This document shows, one piece after another, positions 1 to 13,533 of a stretch of DNA of 64,000 nt (position 1 is its first letter; every line of letters starts with the position of its first letter). Location of the stretch: positions 374,298,813 to 374,362,812 of the forward strand of contig NC_073692.1 in NCBI RefSeq assembly GCF_029784155.1, in the 5' to 3' direction. The stretch is from Uranotaenia lowii (lineage: Eukaryota; Arthropoda; Insecta; Diptera; Culicidae). A program made the translations under genes and the position numbers. The notes under the pieces are model-generated. The model saw only the letters and a list, made by a program, of their open reading frames with translations. It ran no database searches and was not told the DNA's origin.

Positions 1-1385
1 TGAATATTTTTTAGCTATTTTCTAAAGTTTCAGGGCAACAAAATAAGCTATTAAATTCTTTGCAACTCAGATAAATGCGAATTTTTTTGGCCTTGTGTAA
101 TTTATCAAAACCCTTTCAAATGTGAAGTTGAAGAACAAGAAACACAAAATAAAATTGAGGCTATAATTGATTTTTTGAAAAATATTTTGTACTGCATGAA
201 ATTTGTAATGATAAAACGATTTTTTAAATTATAAAAGTGATTAGAAATAAATTTATAAATTATCTTGTTAAGATTCACTTCCTAATAAAACCAATTTTAA
301 AGACGAAGTAGGTTTTTTGTTTGTCGATATTTGAGCACTGATCACACTGACATGACACTTAGAACATAAATTCAAAGATTTTCTGTCTTATTTTTTTGGT
401 AATTTTTTGTAGGTTCGCAATACCGACGGCAGATGGCGAACCTGAAAAATTTGACATAAAATGTCCTGTTGGAAAAAGTACCTGCTTAGCCCGATTTTAT
501 CTTAGAAATTGCCTGTTTTTTTTTTTTTTTGTTAAAGTTGGGTGGCATTTCCTAACTGGGATAGCATTTCTTCAAATCGATCGATTCTCACTCTGGAATC
601 GATATTGCGTACTGTTGGAAAAATTATCCAGAAAACGAAATCAAGTGTCCAGTCAGTATGGTCAGTGATTTGAGTTTCAATACAAAAAGTTTATTTAAAT
701 TCAAAATTTGTGTCAATTCGTGAATGTGTCAAAGATGAAATGTCCTAGGCTTATAGTGATTAAGGATAAAATATTACCGGAGGCGAGCCAATTTTCTGAC
801 ATGTTTGTTAACACTTATTTTTAAACTTATTTAAAAAAAATTGATTTCGTGAACTCAAAATTTTCTTGGAAAAAATCTCTCTTAACCCCCTCCCCTTAAA
901 TCACTTCGAGTTCCACGATCGCTGGTGTGGCTTAGTAGAACAAGTTCTACATCGCCAATTGTTGTTACTCCGTGATTAACCGAGGCCATCAATTTTGTTC
1001 AGAGGTCAAAAGAATGGTGCTTAGGATTAGCAGCTCATTCACACTGCACAAAACTAATGCTCTCTCTCACTCTTTGAACGTCAATAACGGCGCCGGTCAC
1101 GTCCTAGTAGTAATTGGATAGATTGGAAAAAGAGAAAGGGATGAAAGATCTATTTTGTGCATTTGGACCGAGGTTACCTCTGCATCCTAGCAAAATAAAT
1201 TTGGTTGGGACTGGGATAAAAACAATTGATTGGGAGACACTTTTGACTAGTGTTACGGTGAACCATAAACATTATTTTACTAACTCTTAATAGGGCCGAT
1301 TGGAAGCTTTCAGTTAATAAGGGTAGATGAGCTTGATAAGTTAAAAAATTAATTATTATCGCAAAGTGCTTTTTTTAGAACACTC
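1..1385. other. Unassigned AT-rich stretch
   Basis: No gene, RNA or element could be recognised. Short open frames here (for example 396-668) are low-complexity and contain homopolymer T runs, so they were not called. Confidence 0.5.
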
Positions 1386-1848
1386 CCAGTATCTTTCCAA
1401 ATCCGTATTGCTGTACGGGTGTGAAACTTGGTGCACATATGCGGTGACGACGCGAAAACTGCAAGTTTTTGTGAATCGCTGCCTGCGGAACATCATCCGC
1501 GCTTGGTGGCCTGGCAACTGGATCTCAAACGTTGAACTTCATCGCCGGTGTCATCAAAAGGCGCTAGAAATCGAGATTCGGGAACGTAAGTGGAGATGGA
1601 TTGGGCACACGCTGCGAAGAGATGAAAACGAGATTTGCAGAGAGGCGCTTGACTGGAATCCAGATGGGCATCGAAGAAGCTCGTGGCGGCGAAGTCTAGC
1701 CGCTGAAATCCGCACAGTTGACGAGAACCTTGGCTGGCAGCAAGTGAAGACGCTGGCTCCGGATCGCCAGCAGTGGAGATCTTTTATCTCAGCCCTATGC
1801 GCCGGTCAATCGGCGCTGGACCCTTAGAGAGAGAGCCAGTATCTTTCC
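1386..1848 (+). mobile_element. 5'-truncated LINE 3' end with target duplication
   Basis: The body (1399-1835) encodes the C-terminal tail of a non-LTR retrotransposon reverse transcriptase; the usable frame runs to a stop at 1825-1827. Recognisable pieces are LYGCETW, RKWRWIGHTLRR and the REALDWNPDG block, as in RTE-type or related endonuclease-reverse transcriptases. The catalytic YADD region is missing. A 13-bp direct repeat (CCAGTATCTTTCC) lies at 1386-1398 and 1836-1848, and the copy ends in a short AG repeat rather than poly-A. This is what an aborted target-primed reverse transcription leaves. The piece is dead, because no endonuclease or polymerase core remains. The clade is less certain than the LINE call. 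Confidence 0.85.
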
Positions 1849-2754
1849 CCAACCTAAATTTAAAATAGAAAGTCTTTAGTATTACCGTAAAATCAAGAGG
1901 CATATCGAGTTGACGATTTACCTTTTTTTAGATCTCTATGTTTAAAACCTATTCTCAATTGTGCCAAGTTTAGCGGTGATAAATGAACATTGATGATAAA
2001 TAAATTTTTAAAAAAAACGGTTAAACGCCATACATTTTAAAGAAAAGATATTGACAAAACCATCGCACAAAAAAGGTCTTTAGTTAAAAAAGCTCATCGG
2101 TCGGTGATTATAAATAGTTCTGAATTCAAAGTTTATCTAATTGCCACTCATTTGAAATCCAAATTCTTAAAACAATTTTGAATACATTGAATTCCAGAAT
2201 CTTTTATCTCAAATGCCAATTTCAATCGATATTGTCAAAAGAAATAGTCAAACAATCATCGTAGCTATTTTTACAATTTGGAAAATTACATTTGAATTGA
2301 AAAAAAAAATCAATAAGAGTTTAAAACCTGAAACCTCTCCCGTATTCACTGCCTTGGTATAATTGAAAAATACGAAAAAAAGTAACATAAAGGAACGGGC
2401 TCACAGGAAATGCCAAATAAAATGTCAATCCTAGAGTTGAACGAGTCCGCTTGGAAAACTGGTGCTCCTATCTTCGGTTTTCGTTTCGATGGATCTGGTT
2501 TCCGGAACAGAAGCAGCATTTTGGGAAAGTTTTTTTTTACGCAGCGGACCTAATTTGGTCCGCTTTTCAACCGACGACTACTCCGACCTGAAACGTCGAG
2601 AACTACCTACTATTAGTTCAAAAACTAAATTTCGGTCAAAAATCGAACCGGAAAACCAACCATTTTTAGGAATATCGGCTAAGTCCCAGAAAGTCGATTT
2701 TTGATCAACATTTGTTATTCGAGATAACATCAGATTTCGACGTTTACTAAACAT
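1849..2754. other. Unassigned stretch
   Basis: AT-rich, with no recognised element or gene. The 80-codon frame at 2462-2704 has no family resemblance that I can name. Confidence 0.4.
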
Positions 2755-2870
2755 CGAAACCAGTTTTACCGGATAAGTTTTTCAATGACTGTTCGCCAAC
2801 TCCATCGTTGATATGAAGTCACGAATGACATAAAGATGTTACAACGACAACGAATCGAAACAAAAAATAA
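2755..2870 (+). mobile_element. SINE fragment (tRNA-unrelated 3' part)
   Basis: This stretch shares its order of motifs with the 3' half of the tRNA-derived SINE at 45293-45483. Shared pieces are TTTTACCGGATAAGTTTTT-like, CGTTGATAT, CGAATGACATAAAGATG and a terminal A-rich tail. The tRNA-like head with its A and B boxes is missing or too decayed to see. Confidence 0.6.
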
Positions 2871-2945
2871 TCAGCAAATTTAAACGATATCTCAGTGGTT
2901 TATAAGGAAGAACTCACTTAAGGGTAGAGTTTTTTCAAGCTTTGA

Positions 2946-3759
2946 ACTGCCCCTACTTTCATAACAGTCCCATATGCAAAAACAAGCAATCGAGAAAGTC
3001 AGCTTTTTCTGTTTTGGAATATATTTTTGAGTTGTGATCACAACGTTCAGTATAAACGAAAATCGTTTGATGGAAGATGTTCTAGGTTGTCATAATAAAT
3101 CGTAAGACCTGAAATTTTCGATATTGGGACATTGATAAGGTCGGAAGCACCATTTTTTATTCGGAAGCACCCATAATATGGGACTGTTATGCGAGCATAT
3201 TTGAGACCTTTTTCAAATCTACTTGCTTAACAGTCCCACACAGAATATGTTTTGCTCATCAAGCTACTTCCTAAGACTTAAATTTGAGCATTTATGAACT
3301 TCTAAACGCAGTTATCAGAAAAAACAAACATATTTTTTGGAAAATATCGTGAATTCCTTAATGTAAGTTCAATCTTTTTAAGATTTTAATTGCATCTGAT
3401 AGTTTTTCGCTGAGGAAGACATTTCTTCCTTCTTACTGGTATGCCTTCGGAAACTAGTGTGCATAATTCGACATCAAGTGAATTGAAATTAAATGATTCA
3501 AAGCAATAAATCAAAGACTATTTCGCCGAAAGAAACATTGAAAAGTAACTAAATCCGTGGTATTTCATATATGGGACTGTTATGCGGGTATATTTCATAT
3601 GGGACAGTCACGAGTTGATATTTTTCTCGAAATTACTAGAACAAAATCTCTTTTTTTTATTGTTTTATATTGAAGCCCTTTGTTCAAAATGACGAACTGT
3701 CAGGTTAGATGAAAAAATGACGAAAATTCATATGGGACTGTTATGCGAGTAGGGGCAGT
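2946..3759. mobile_element. MITE with CTGCCCCTAC inverted ends
   Basis: Inverted termini of about 28 bp begin CTGCCCCTAC and continue into ATAACAGTCCCATATG. The motif AACAGTCCCATA or its complement recurs at least five times inside, at roughly 2960, 3177, 3230, 3570 and 3730. No transposase frame is visible. The target duplication is not clear. It is probably a non-autonomous TIR element of the Tc1/mariner kind, but the superfamily is inferred only from the general look. Confidence 0.65.
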
Positions 3760-6700
3760 GAAGTGTTTTATAAATGTTTTCATTAAGCATTTGAATCGTT
3801 CCTTGTAAACCTTTGTTAAAAAAATAATGTATTGTTCTTTGGCGAAAACATTACTCACAGCAAGACGGTTTTTAATTGGCACGTTATGGCTTATCAAACA
3901 ATGTGACTAAGTCGTGATACCTTTTGATAAGGCAAAAAAAATGACAGCAACAGATTATTGCTCGTCCAACCTAATTCCTGTATCTCGGTCGGTAAGAATG
4001 TATGTCAATATCGAAAATATTTATTTAAAAAATCAGGAACAAACACAGATTTTCCTACGTCACAGGTGCTCTGCCTTGATGAATGATTAAAAACTATCAC
4101 ACGAATCTACATTTTATTGGAATTTTCAGCCTGGCTCCAGCAGAGGTAGAGAAAATTCTACAAACATAAGAGACGCCAGGGAATCTTATTTATCTGTTGC
4201 TTCATCGGCACCTGTGGAAGCTATTTCAGCGAGCAAACCGAGAGGCAGATGACAAATAATGGCGTACCGCAGAAGCGGTAACCGAAATGATAACGAGTCC
4301 CGTACCTAGTTAGAGTAGATATCTATCTCAACTATATGGAGCATATTCAAGGAAACAGACACCCACGGTGTGTTTATAAAAAAAAAGTTGAAAAAAAGTA
4401 ATTCTATTTTTAATCGACTTAGAAATGTAATGCTTGTTCAACTAAATAATAATTTATCAAACTTTTGAAAAAAATTTAAACTATTTTATTTTTGCTGCAA
4501 AAAAACCGGGAAAGCTCTTCTTTGGTTCCATGCAACATCTAGCGTTACTATATTCTTTTTTTTATTCTTTAAGTGCTTCTACGATACCGTGCACTGTGTA
4601 AAAGTACGCGTAGGTACCAGCACTGCACTGGTAGGCATATTCTTTATCTCTCTATAATAACCACCTACGAGCTAAATATTTCTGCAGCTATTTGACTTTG
4701 GTGATGCTGCTGACTTAGTCCTATCTTGCCAGAAAAACACAAAAAAAATGAGGGGCCTATTTGAAACCGGGCGGAGACACATCTTATCAAAGATAAAAAT
4801 TGTCAGCTGACCGATTGCCTACCGAGCACTTTCAAGTACTTACCAGACGATTACTAATCATGCACCTCGTTCTTCGTTGATGATGATTGTCCAGGAATCG
4901 ACGGGCTTTTTTCTCTGACACTACAAAGAGCTTTGTGGTTTTTTTCTGTGCAGCTACAAGTTACAGGTCTTCCAAGGTGTAGAGTTTGCTTCTTCACGAA
5001 CAAGCTAAATGACGTCGTCGCAGCAATTTGTTATCACTAATTTTTTTCCTTAGACGTACGTGAGGATGGTTCAATCAATCGAACTCACCGATTGCGCGTA
5101 CCTTTTTAATTTGATTTGTTCTCTTTTCGTGTGATTTTTTTTCTCAGTTGAACACCTAGGTATAACCTTGAACTAGTATATTGGACGATTGAAATTTTCG
5201 GGAACAAGGAATTGCACTTAGGATGGTTGCGAACACTTGACGTTACCGTACGCCCTTAATTGAATTTGGCGTTTTTCTTAGCCTGAGAATCAGCTGCAAC
5301 GGTTAGAAGACGACCTTCCAGTGATAAAAACCATTCACCAACAGGCACTGCAATCATCTTCACCGGCAAAAACGATCCAGATTTGGCCCCGAAAACAATA
5401 GTCAGCCAACTATCACACACGAGAAAGAGTAAAGCGAAAAAAAAAAAAACTCGAAGGTGGGGGACCTGATTGCGTAAATTAAATCACTTTTCTTTTCAGC
5501 CCCAAAAAACTCGATCGGATTGTCACCCAGCAATGGCTCTCCTTTCCAAAAAAAAAAACTGAAGAAGAAGGCTAAACTCAAAAGCCAACAGCCGATAATT
5601 AAAAACCACCAATGAAAAAAAAAATCAAATACTAAACGGTGCGCGCCACGCCAATAAACTTAAAAACTTAGATGATACTGATTCACTTTGTCCGACCTGT
5701 GTCTTTGTCGTATTGAAGATGCAACTGACTTTGTTAAAGGAAAACCTCCGGGTATGGATGAGATGGAACGCGAAAATGCAACCGAACCGCACGAGTGTCT
5801 AAACGCAATTGAGACGAGTACCTATCCGGTACTAGGAAAACTGGGCTTGAACCGATTCGCGCGCGAATGGCCATTTGACGGCTGTTGGATGGAGTCGTTT
5901 GTTTTGGTAGAACGCCGTTGAGTGGGTATTTACTAAGTTTACTATACCAGTGAAGTATCTCTTGTAGAGGCTTAGTTATACTCGCTCTTCGCTCTTGGCA
6001 GCTAGCTGTTCTACCGGTTCGGTTGTTGATTGTGGTTCTTTTGGTCGGCGAGGATCACATTTCCTTTTGCGAAGCCTTAGGACTATCGAGTGAGTGTCGA
6101 CAGTGGAATAGAAAGTTCAGGGGCGTTCTGAGGGAATTTTAGCGTTGGTCTCATAATTAATTAACGTCGATTATCGAATATCATATAAGGGATGAATATA
6201 TGAATATCAAGATCGAGGTGACACGAGTTTGGAGCAATTTAATTATAAATTTTTTCCTTTCAGGATCAGTAATTGTAACGTGAACAAATTCAAACGAAAC
6301 ATTCTTCGGTCTTTATCATGAAGTTAATCAGGATATAGAGGTAAACCTTAACCCACAGATCAAATGCTCCTACAAAAATAGCATCAAAAGCATTTCAAAC
6401 ATTGAAAAAGTCATCCCAATTCATCCATGTGAGTCAACCCGTGTCCGCTTAGCCTTCTCACGTGGCGGCCGCTCGCCGAATTTTAGCAAAATTATTTTTC
6501 GATCGTTCCTGTGGTCACACATTTTGCCGATTTTAATGGTTTTGGATTCAAAGGTTTTTTTTCTAGTTTTTAGATATATAAAATTAAAATTAATTATAAG
6601 TCCTAGATGAGTAAGTGATTATTTAAAAACTTAAAAAAACGCAATTTTTAAATTCCCATTACTTCCGACGTATGGGAGTATTTTTTTATTTTTTGAATTT

Positions 6701-6784
6701 CTTAAGAATCAACCTTAATAAATCATTAATGAAAATTTTAGAGTCACTTGGGAGTTTTGACCGAAACCTAAAATTAATGGACAT
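3760..6784. other. Unassigned stretch, gene content uncertain
   Basis: No family could be recognised over 3 kb. GC content rises around 5640-6130, where a frame from about 5688 to 5921 (77 codons, plus strand) stays open, but its protein resembles nothing I know. Splice-donor-like GTGAGT sits near 6091. A first exon or promoter of a host gene is possible but not supported. Confidence 0.3.
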
Positions 6785-7186
6785 AAAATTGAATCAAAGC
6801 AATCGAAAGATTCCCTTTAGTTCAACCACGGTATAAGAGAAGATTAGATACTGGTATTTTGATAGCAATTTACTATCGTTTTCGATTGATGGCTGTGTAT
6901 CGTTTCCCTCCCTTATATTATCCGAGTTAAATTATTGTATTTCTTTTTACCTAAGAATTTGAACAACCAAGTATGACCTGGTCCGGTGTCTCCGTTTAAG
7001 AAATGAACTGATTTTTTATTGAAAACTAGCTGACCCGGTGTGCTTTGCTACACATTCCAAAAATAAATTCATTCAAATTAAGATTTTTGTAAGCATTTTA
7101 TTAAGTCAAACCATCATAGTTCAGATCCAACAATTTTGAAATAAGAGCTGCAGCTGGAGTTCCGAATTTCTATTCAAAGATGGAAT

Positions 7187-7368
7187 TGTAGAGAATATTG
7201 ATAGAGTTATAGTTCAAATTGAGTAAACAGGATTGAAATAACATCAACTGTTGAAGACACTAATAGTCATAGTTATTGAATGCTATAACTATCAGTGTTC
7301 TCAACAGTTGATATTATTTCAATCCTGTTTACTCAATTTTAACTATAACTCTAGCAATATTCTCTACA
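7187..7368. repeat. Foldback MITE inside the outer Helitron
   Basis: A 182-bp near-palindrome. The ends are TGTAGAGAATATTG and its complement, and the arms run through GTAAACAGGATTGAAATAA and CAACAGTTGA with a short central loop. It is part of the Helitron family consensus, because the same unit occurs in the other copy (15597-15778). No clear target duplication. Confidence 0.7.
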
Positions 7369-10300
7369 GGTATATATTATTTACTGAAACTTGATCTCTA
7401 AATTTGTTTTTCAAGATCTGAAATTTGTACTCTGTTTTTAAAGTTCATAATGACTTAAATAAGGCAAAATTTATAGATTTTCCACCTTTTTTTCCCAAAG
7501 TGGGAAGTTACGAACTTCCATAAAAACATTTGTAACATATATTTAAGAGTTATGCCAAATATCCGTACGCAAAAAAACTCTCGTATAAAATATGGTCCCT
7601 TCTTTGAAAAGCTCTTTATCTTAAACTTACATGGGAACTCCCCATCTTTTCCAATTTTGTATCCCACTGCTTGAAGAAGGTAAGCTGATTTACCCGACTT
7701 GAGTTTACATAAATTTCTAATTGAAAGAAAAAGATTCGAATTGTACTTTATTGAGATAGAATTTTGAAAACCGATCAATAGCGTGAATGGGGACAATTTT
7801 TTGAGTATGTTGCTTATGTTCTGAATTATGGGCACTTTCAGCTCCTGATTAGCTTTAGATGGTGTATTTTTTGGAGTAAAAAAAATAAGCTATAGAAATT
7901 TGAAAAAAAACGATGAACAGGATTTTTAATAACCATTTTCAAACAGCTTTTTTCACCATCCTCGCCTTCGAAGCAGTTTGAATATCTTTCTTTTTTTCCG
8001 CCAAAACTAAGTTAAAAAATGTTTCACCAAACTCGTGGACATGAGATATTTCAGCTTGAAGTTTTCTCAAACAGCACTTGTCATGGTATGAAAATTATCG
8101 GTTTTATACAGTGCAAATTCCTATCTTATCTATGTATATAAAAATGAATGTTTGTCTGTCTGTCTGTTACCTATAGACTCGGAAACTACTGAACCGATCA
8201 TCGTGAAACTTGGCATCTGAGGGTTTTTGGGGCCGGGGATGATTTCTGTAATAGTCAGAACTCCGTCCGATTTAAGGGAGTGGGGGCTTCCATACAAAGT
8301 TTGTAGTTTTTCGGAACAAATTAAAGTCATGACATCCATTTTCTCGAGATTTTTTCTTCCTTTGGGCGGTTTGTTTTTCGTCTCCAAGGTCGAGGCGTCG
8401 CGAGCCAACGTCGCAAAAGGATAGTAACCATGGCATAGTATACTGATCAGTGGGAATATTTTGGCGCGTATTTCTCAACCAAGCATGTTTTCAATGCAAG
8501 GGCTGGCGATATGAAGCCTTGATGTGATTTTTTTCTACTTGATTCCTAGCTCATTTGTACATCACATGGTTATGAATGACGCCTAGATGTGACCCAGATT
8601 GACATTTTGCCGATCGAATAAACCATATAGGTACCTACATTGTTTGTTTTTGCCAAAATCTGAAATTGAAAAGGCATGGCATTCGTTTTTAGAGATTTTC
8701 TTTTCTTTGAGGGGTTTGTTTTTCGTCTCCATGGCCGAGCACACGTCGTCGCAAGTGGATAGTAACCAAAGCATACTGTTCATTGATCGATGGAAAAATT
8801 TAACAATTAGGCGCCTGTTTCTCAACCAAGTTACTATATTTCTTATGCACGTGGGGGCGATATGCAACCTAGATGTGATTTTGCTTGCTTAATTGTACAC
8901 AGCACGTGAAAATAAATGATGTGACACGGATTGGTATTTTATCAATCGAAACAAAACCAATTGAAAGATTTGCAAAAACAGTTCGTGTTAATGTAGGTAG
9001 CATTTGTTGCCTAAAAAATATAAATTTAGTTCTGATGCTAATGAAATAATGGTATGACACTTTGCGGACAATTGAAAAAAAAATACAGAAAGTAAAGAAT
9101 TTATATACAATTTTTTAACCCACTTTGCCTACAAGGTTATTTTTGAATCATATTGATAACAGAAATATGAATAAAATGTTTTCTACAGAGAAAGATCGGA
9201 AACATTTTTTTGAACATGAACAAGTTTTATCAAGCGCCATTTAAATTTAAAATAGATAAAAAAAATCCGATCCGACCCATGAACTGATCAAGAGCCTTTT
9301 CCTTAAATTAGATAAGATAGGACTGACGTGTGCATAAGTGAAAGGTTTCAGTGAAATAAAATGATTTTTGTTACCAAGAAGTAAACATTTTTTCAAGGAA
9401 CACTAGAGCATGTTCAAACGTTCAACTTTTCTCTGTAACAAAATAATAAAAAATATGTTTTCTTCTAAAAAATTGTTACATCGGCCCAAATACACAACTA
9501 AAACGAATTTAGAAACGAAAATGGAAACTTATTATTTTTAAAAAATTCTGAAAAAACGTCGTACTTTTAGCTTACATACCAATTCATGTACGTACTTAAC
9601 ATGAAAAGTGTTTTTGTGTTACATTGCTGCATAAAAGAGACTTTTGATCCGCTTCTTTGTTGAAAAGTTAGACTTCAGAACTGATATTCAACTGGAAGCA
9701 AAACTTTTATGAGAAATTTTCAGTACACCCTTAAAATGTGAAAAACAATATTCCCTCCTGTCAACTTACACGGTGGGGCAAGGGCAAACGTCGAACTTTT
9801 AAGAAATTCATCTTCAAAATGATTCAATATTTTGGAAAGACCAGAAGGAGTATTCTGAATGTTGAAACGGAAGCGGATATTAAAATTTTTAAAAAAAGTT
9901 GAGTAACAAACATAAATTTATACTGCAGGAATACTGCAGATATATCAATGAAACTTGATAAAACAAACAAACAGATGTTCATATTAAATCCATTTTAAAG
10001 CCATTACTCTGACACATCTGAAAATAAACATTGCATTTACACTTGCCCCAATATACGGGACAAATGTTAACTTAAAAATTGTTTTTGCAACATTTTTGAA
10101 TATTTGACTTTCAAAGAGAAAATAAAAAACGCTGAAAATTTATTCAGTGATGCAACTGATATTTTTTTTTAAATTTATATTTTTTGCTTTTATAAATTTA
10201 TAAGATAGGAATTTGCACTGTATAAAACCGATAATTTTCATACCATGACAAGTGCTGTTTGAGAAAACTTCAAGCTGAAATATCTCATGTCCACGAGTTT

Positions 10301-10894
10301 GGTGAAACATTTTTTAACTTAGTTTTGGCGGAAAAAAAGAAAGATATTCAAACTGCTTCGAAGGCGAGGATGGTGAAAAAAGCTGTTTGAAAATGGTTAT
10401 TAAAAATCCTGTTCATCGTTTTTTTTCAAATTTCTATAGCTTATTTTTTTTACTCCAAAAAATACACCATCTAAAGCTAATCAGGAGCTGAAAGTGCCCA
10501 TAATTCAGAACATAAGCAACATACTCAAAAAATTGTCCCCATTCACGCTATTGATCGGTTTTCAAAATTCTATCTCAATAAAGTACAATTCGAATCTTTT
10601 TCTTTCAATTAGAAATTTATGTAAACTCAAGTCGGGTAAATCAGCTTACCTTCTTCAAGCAGTGGGATACAAAATTGGAAAAGATGGGGAGTTCCCATGT
10701 AAGTTTAAGATAAAGAGCTTTTCAAAGAAGGGACCATATTTTATACGAGAGTTTTTTTGCGTACGGATATTTGGCATAACTCTTAAATATATGTTACAAA
10801 TGTTTTTATGGAAGTTCGTAACTTCCCACTTTGGGAAAAAAAGGTGGAAAATCTATAAATTTTGCCTTATTTAAGTCATTATGAACTTTAAAAA

Positions 10895-11769
10895 TGTTAC
10901 GGATAAATTTGAGCAGCGGCTAGACCAGCCAAGGCAAGGTACTCTAAGAGTACGGAACCTCAGGGCCGGCTGGCTAATGGGTAACCGAGGACTTTTCGGG
11001 TAAAATACAACAAATCGGGAATTTCATGTTTCTATGTTTTTTTTTTATTAAAGTTTTCTTGTGGCGTGTTGTCTGTGTGTATAAAACAATGTTCTGTGTA
11101 ATTTGTGGCGTGTATTTGGCTTACTAACCGTGATGTGCTGCTGCTATTGCTGCTGTGTAGCGACGTCGCAATTCCGGAAATCCAGTTCCGGAAGCAGGAG
11201 GGCCGTCGATGTTATGGCGTATCGACGGGGTGCCGAAACCGTCGGCGCCAGCGGGCGTTGCTGGACTCGGTGGTTGTAGGCGTCTTCCTTCTTTGGCTTT
11301 TAATCGGCCTGCCCACGAGAGTGCCCCGTATCCGGACAGGCCGAGAAGGGAAGTCCTCCTTGAGAGTTAGGGTTCCGCAGAACCCGAGGACGAAGATGCT
11401 GATCCTTTACGTTAAGGCGCGAGATCACAAAGGATCTGCGGGCCGACCCGTGCCGAAGACACACCGGTATTCGGGTGAATTCCGTGGACGTTCACAAACA
11501 CTATACGGGACTACGACTTCACACACGGACGCCTGATTCAGAAGAGCCTCGAAAAACGGAAGCAAGCTTCCTTTTCGGCTTTTTCATTTCATTTTCCAAA
11601 TATTCCTCCTTTCCTCCCCTGTTAGTTGACAGCAGCCAGCAGTAAAATGTAGCCTACTGTGGTGCTATCTTGGTGTCAGACTCAACAAGGAACATGAATT
11701 TTCTAGAGCTAAACATTCAAAACTACAAAAGAAGACAAAAATCAAACGATTTGTAACCAACCGGTTACA
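10895..11769 (-). repeat. LTR (3' LTR of the minus-strand element)
   Basis: 875 bp, beginning TGTTACGG and ending CGGTTACA on the plus strand. It differs from its partner at 14650-15526 by a few bases and by a T-run length. A GC-richer middle gives a 143-codon open frame that occurs in both LTRs and is not thought to be a gene. Confidence 0.88.
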
Positions 11770-11786
11770 CTATCCACCACTCCAAT
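11770..11786 (-). promoter_or_regulatory. Polypurine tract of the LTR element
   Basis: The minus strand reads GGAGTGGTGGATAG immediately before the 3' LTR. A purine-rich run in this place is expected as the primer for plus-strand synthesis. Confidence 0.6.
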
Positions 11787-11959
11787 GAAAAAATGTGAAA
11801 ATACGAAGTGTTTTGCATTTTTTTTGTTTCCAGAACAATCCTTCGCATTTATCGAATTGTGGCAGACATATTACATTTAAAACGACAAAGCATAATTAAA
11901 TTTTTCATTTTTTTAATGTATCTTAAGGGCTAAACATGCATAAAATAATAAATAAAAAC

Positions 11960-12185
11960 AAACTTTAATTCAACGTGCACTGAAAATTAAAATTATTTTA
12001 AGACTATGGTGAATAAATAAATAAATAAATGATAAACAGGCCAAATTATAAATAAACGTGCACGAATCATTAAAAGTATCTTACAACTAGAGAATAATAA
12101 ATTAACGTGGTAATAAATAACACACAACAGGTTAAATTCATTTAAACGTGCATCACAAATATAATCTAAAACTATTCACTTAACT
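11960..12185. repeat. Degenerate AACGTGC-containing tandem repeat
   Basis: About four imperfect units, each carrying AACGTG followed by AT-rich sequence with AATAA runs, lie inside the LTR element next to its 3' LTR. They are too diverged to give an exact period. Confidence 0.4.
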
Positions 12186-12599
12186 TATACCACTATTGTA
12201 ATTACATGCACAATCAAGCTTTCAATTTTCACTTTATTTGTTTCACCAAAATCAACATAATTTTAATTCAACAAGCACTAGTTTAAAAAAAAACAATTTA
12301 AAATAAACTAAAATATTTATCCCTATGTTGCGCAACACTTAAACGATCGATCGTACTAATTGTTAAACATTACAACAATAATTTTGCAAAATTACACTAC
12401 CCTATTTACAACACAAAAATATACAGTACCCTATTTGTGAATTAGATCACTTTCAAAATGATCCTCAATAGCGGGCAAATTATCGGCGGGCAATATTTTT
12501 ACTGATCCAGAACTTGTCATCTCTGACTGTCACAACATAACGTTGTTTACTTATGAGTTTTTTGCTTCAAAACGTGTGTTTTTTTTTTATTCACCGATT

Positions 12600-13401
12600 T
12601 ATCACTCCACCGTACAGTGATCGAATGCAGCATGCATCGATATGTTATGGTAAGTATTCATATATCTACATTAGGACGTGTTAGGGTATGATTTTTATTT
12701 ATTTATTTTTTTTTTAGGTTTACGATCATGAACAAACTTTGGGGACAATCATTGCTGCTCAACGTCGTCTTTTAGCATCAAAAGAGACATGCAGCTGATT
12801 GAAAAACATTCCCGGGACACCATATCAATACCTTTGCAGCGAAAGGTGAAATAGGTATGTACTTTTTACTTTCAATCACCATCATGGAATGGTTAAAGTG
12901 ATATTTTTTTAACAGTTTTAGAGCTGGCCATTGCTCGTTGGGCAATCCCCTCCCAAACACACCACAAAACGCCGCACGATGGAAGAGCCACAGCGGGTTT
13001 CCCCTTCCATAGTCGACGGATGCCTGTGTCGCTATAGATTCCCGGATTGATTATTCAGGTTTGTTCCAGTGAATAACCAATTTCAGTGTAATTGATAGGT
13101 TTTTTTTTTTGACTAATTATGTTATCAAATCCTCCACATCATTAACGACTAGCATAGTTATCGTAACTCTAGTCCATTGCGGGGTGTATTTGAGCTAATA
13201 TCACAAATTCTGATTGTATGTTGTTTTTCCTTTTTCAGATCTCCTGCTCGACTGCAAGAATGCATTGGACACCGGCTATTTCCTCCTGGTATGCTTCTTG
13301 AAGTGTGAAGTTACCCCATGAATCACTCCAGAACAACTTTCCAGGTCCAGTGTAAACCCTCTAAGTACGAACAGCAGATACTAGAACATAAAAAGAATAA
13401 A
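12600..13401 (+). other. Candidate spliced gene inside the LTR element, antisense to it
   Basis: Three introns with GT...AG ends and normal insect sizes can be drawn on the plus strand: 12650-12717 (donor GTAAGT), 12855-12915 (donor GTATGT) and 13059-13238 (weak donor GTTTGT, acceptor TTTTTCAG). An AATAAA stands at 13396-13401. Open reading is short: the last exon is open from the 13239 splice to a TGA near 13321 and can be joined in frame to the end of the previous exon, but no start codon or known family was found. It may be a non-coding transcript, a captured host gene fragment, or chance. The arrangement faces the 226-codon ORF tail to tail. Confidence 0.35.
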
Positions 13402-13533
13402 TATTACATAGAAAACATCGATTTACAAAACACTGATATCACAGTTTAAATTTCCTTATCACATTCCAAAATCACAGAACCTTTTTCAAGCCGTTTTTTT
13501 TTTAATTTATTCAACCCTGAAGTAACCATTTGA

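Noticed and set aside
396..668. 90-codon ORF with a phenylalanine run
   Set aside because: It contains a translated T homopolymer and has no family resemblance.
7455..7835. 126-codon ORF in both Helitron copies as a real gene
   Set aside because: Near-identity of young copies alone keeps it open. No family resemblance, high lysine/phenylalanine content, and no evidence of selection.
8227..8892. Overlapping ORFs on both strands in the Helitron head
   Set aside because: They occur on both strands over the same bases and are repeated only because the Helitron is duplicated (17251-17916).
11105..11536. 143-codon ORF inside each LTR as a gene
   Set aside because: It lies in the GC-richer LTR core on the strand opposite to the element and is present only because LTRs are duplicated.
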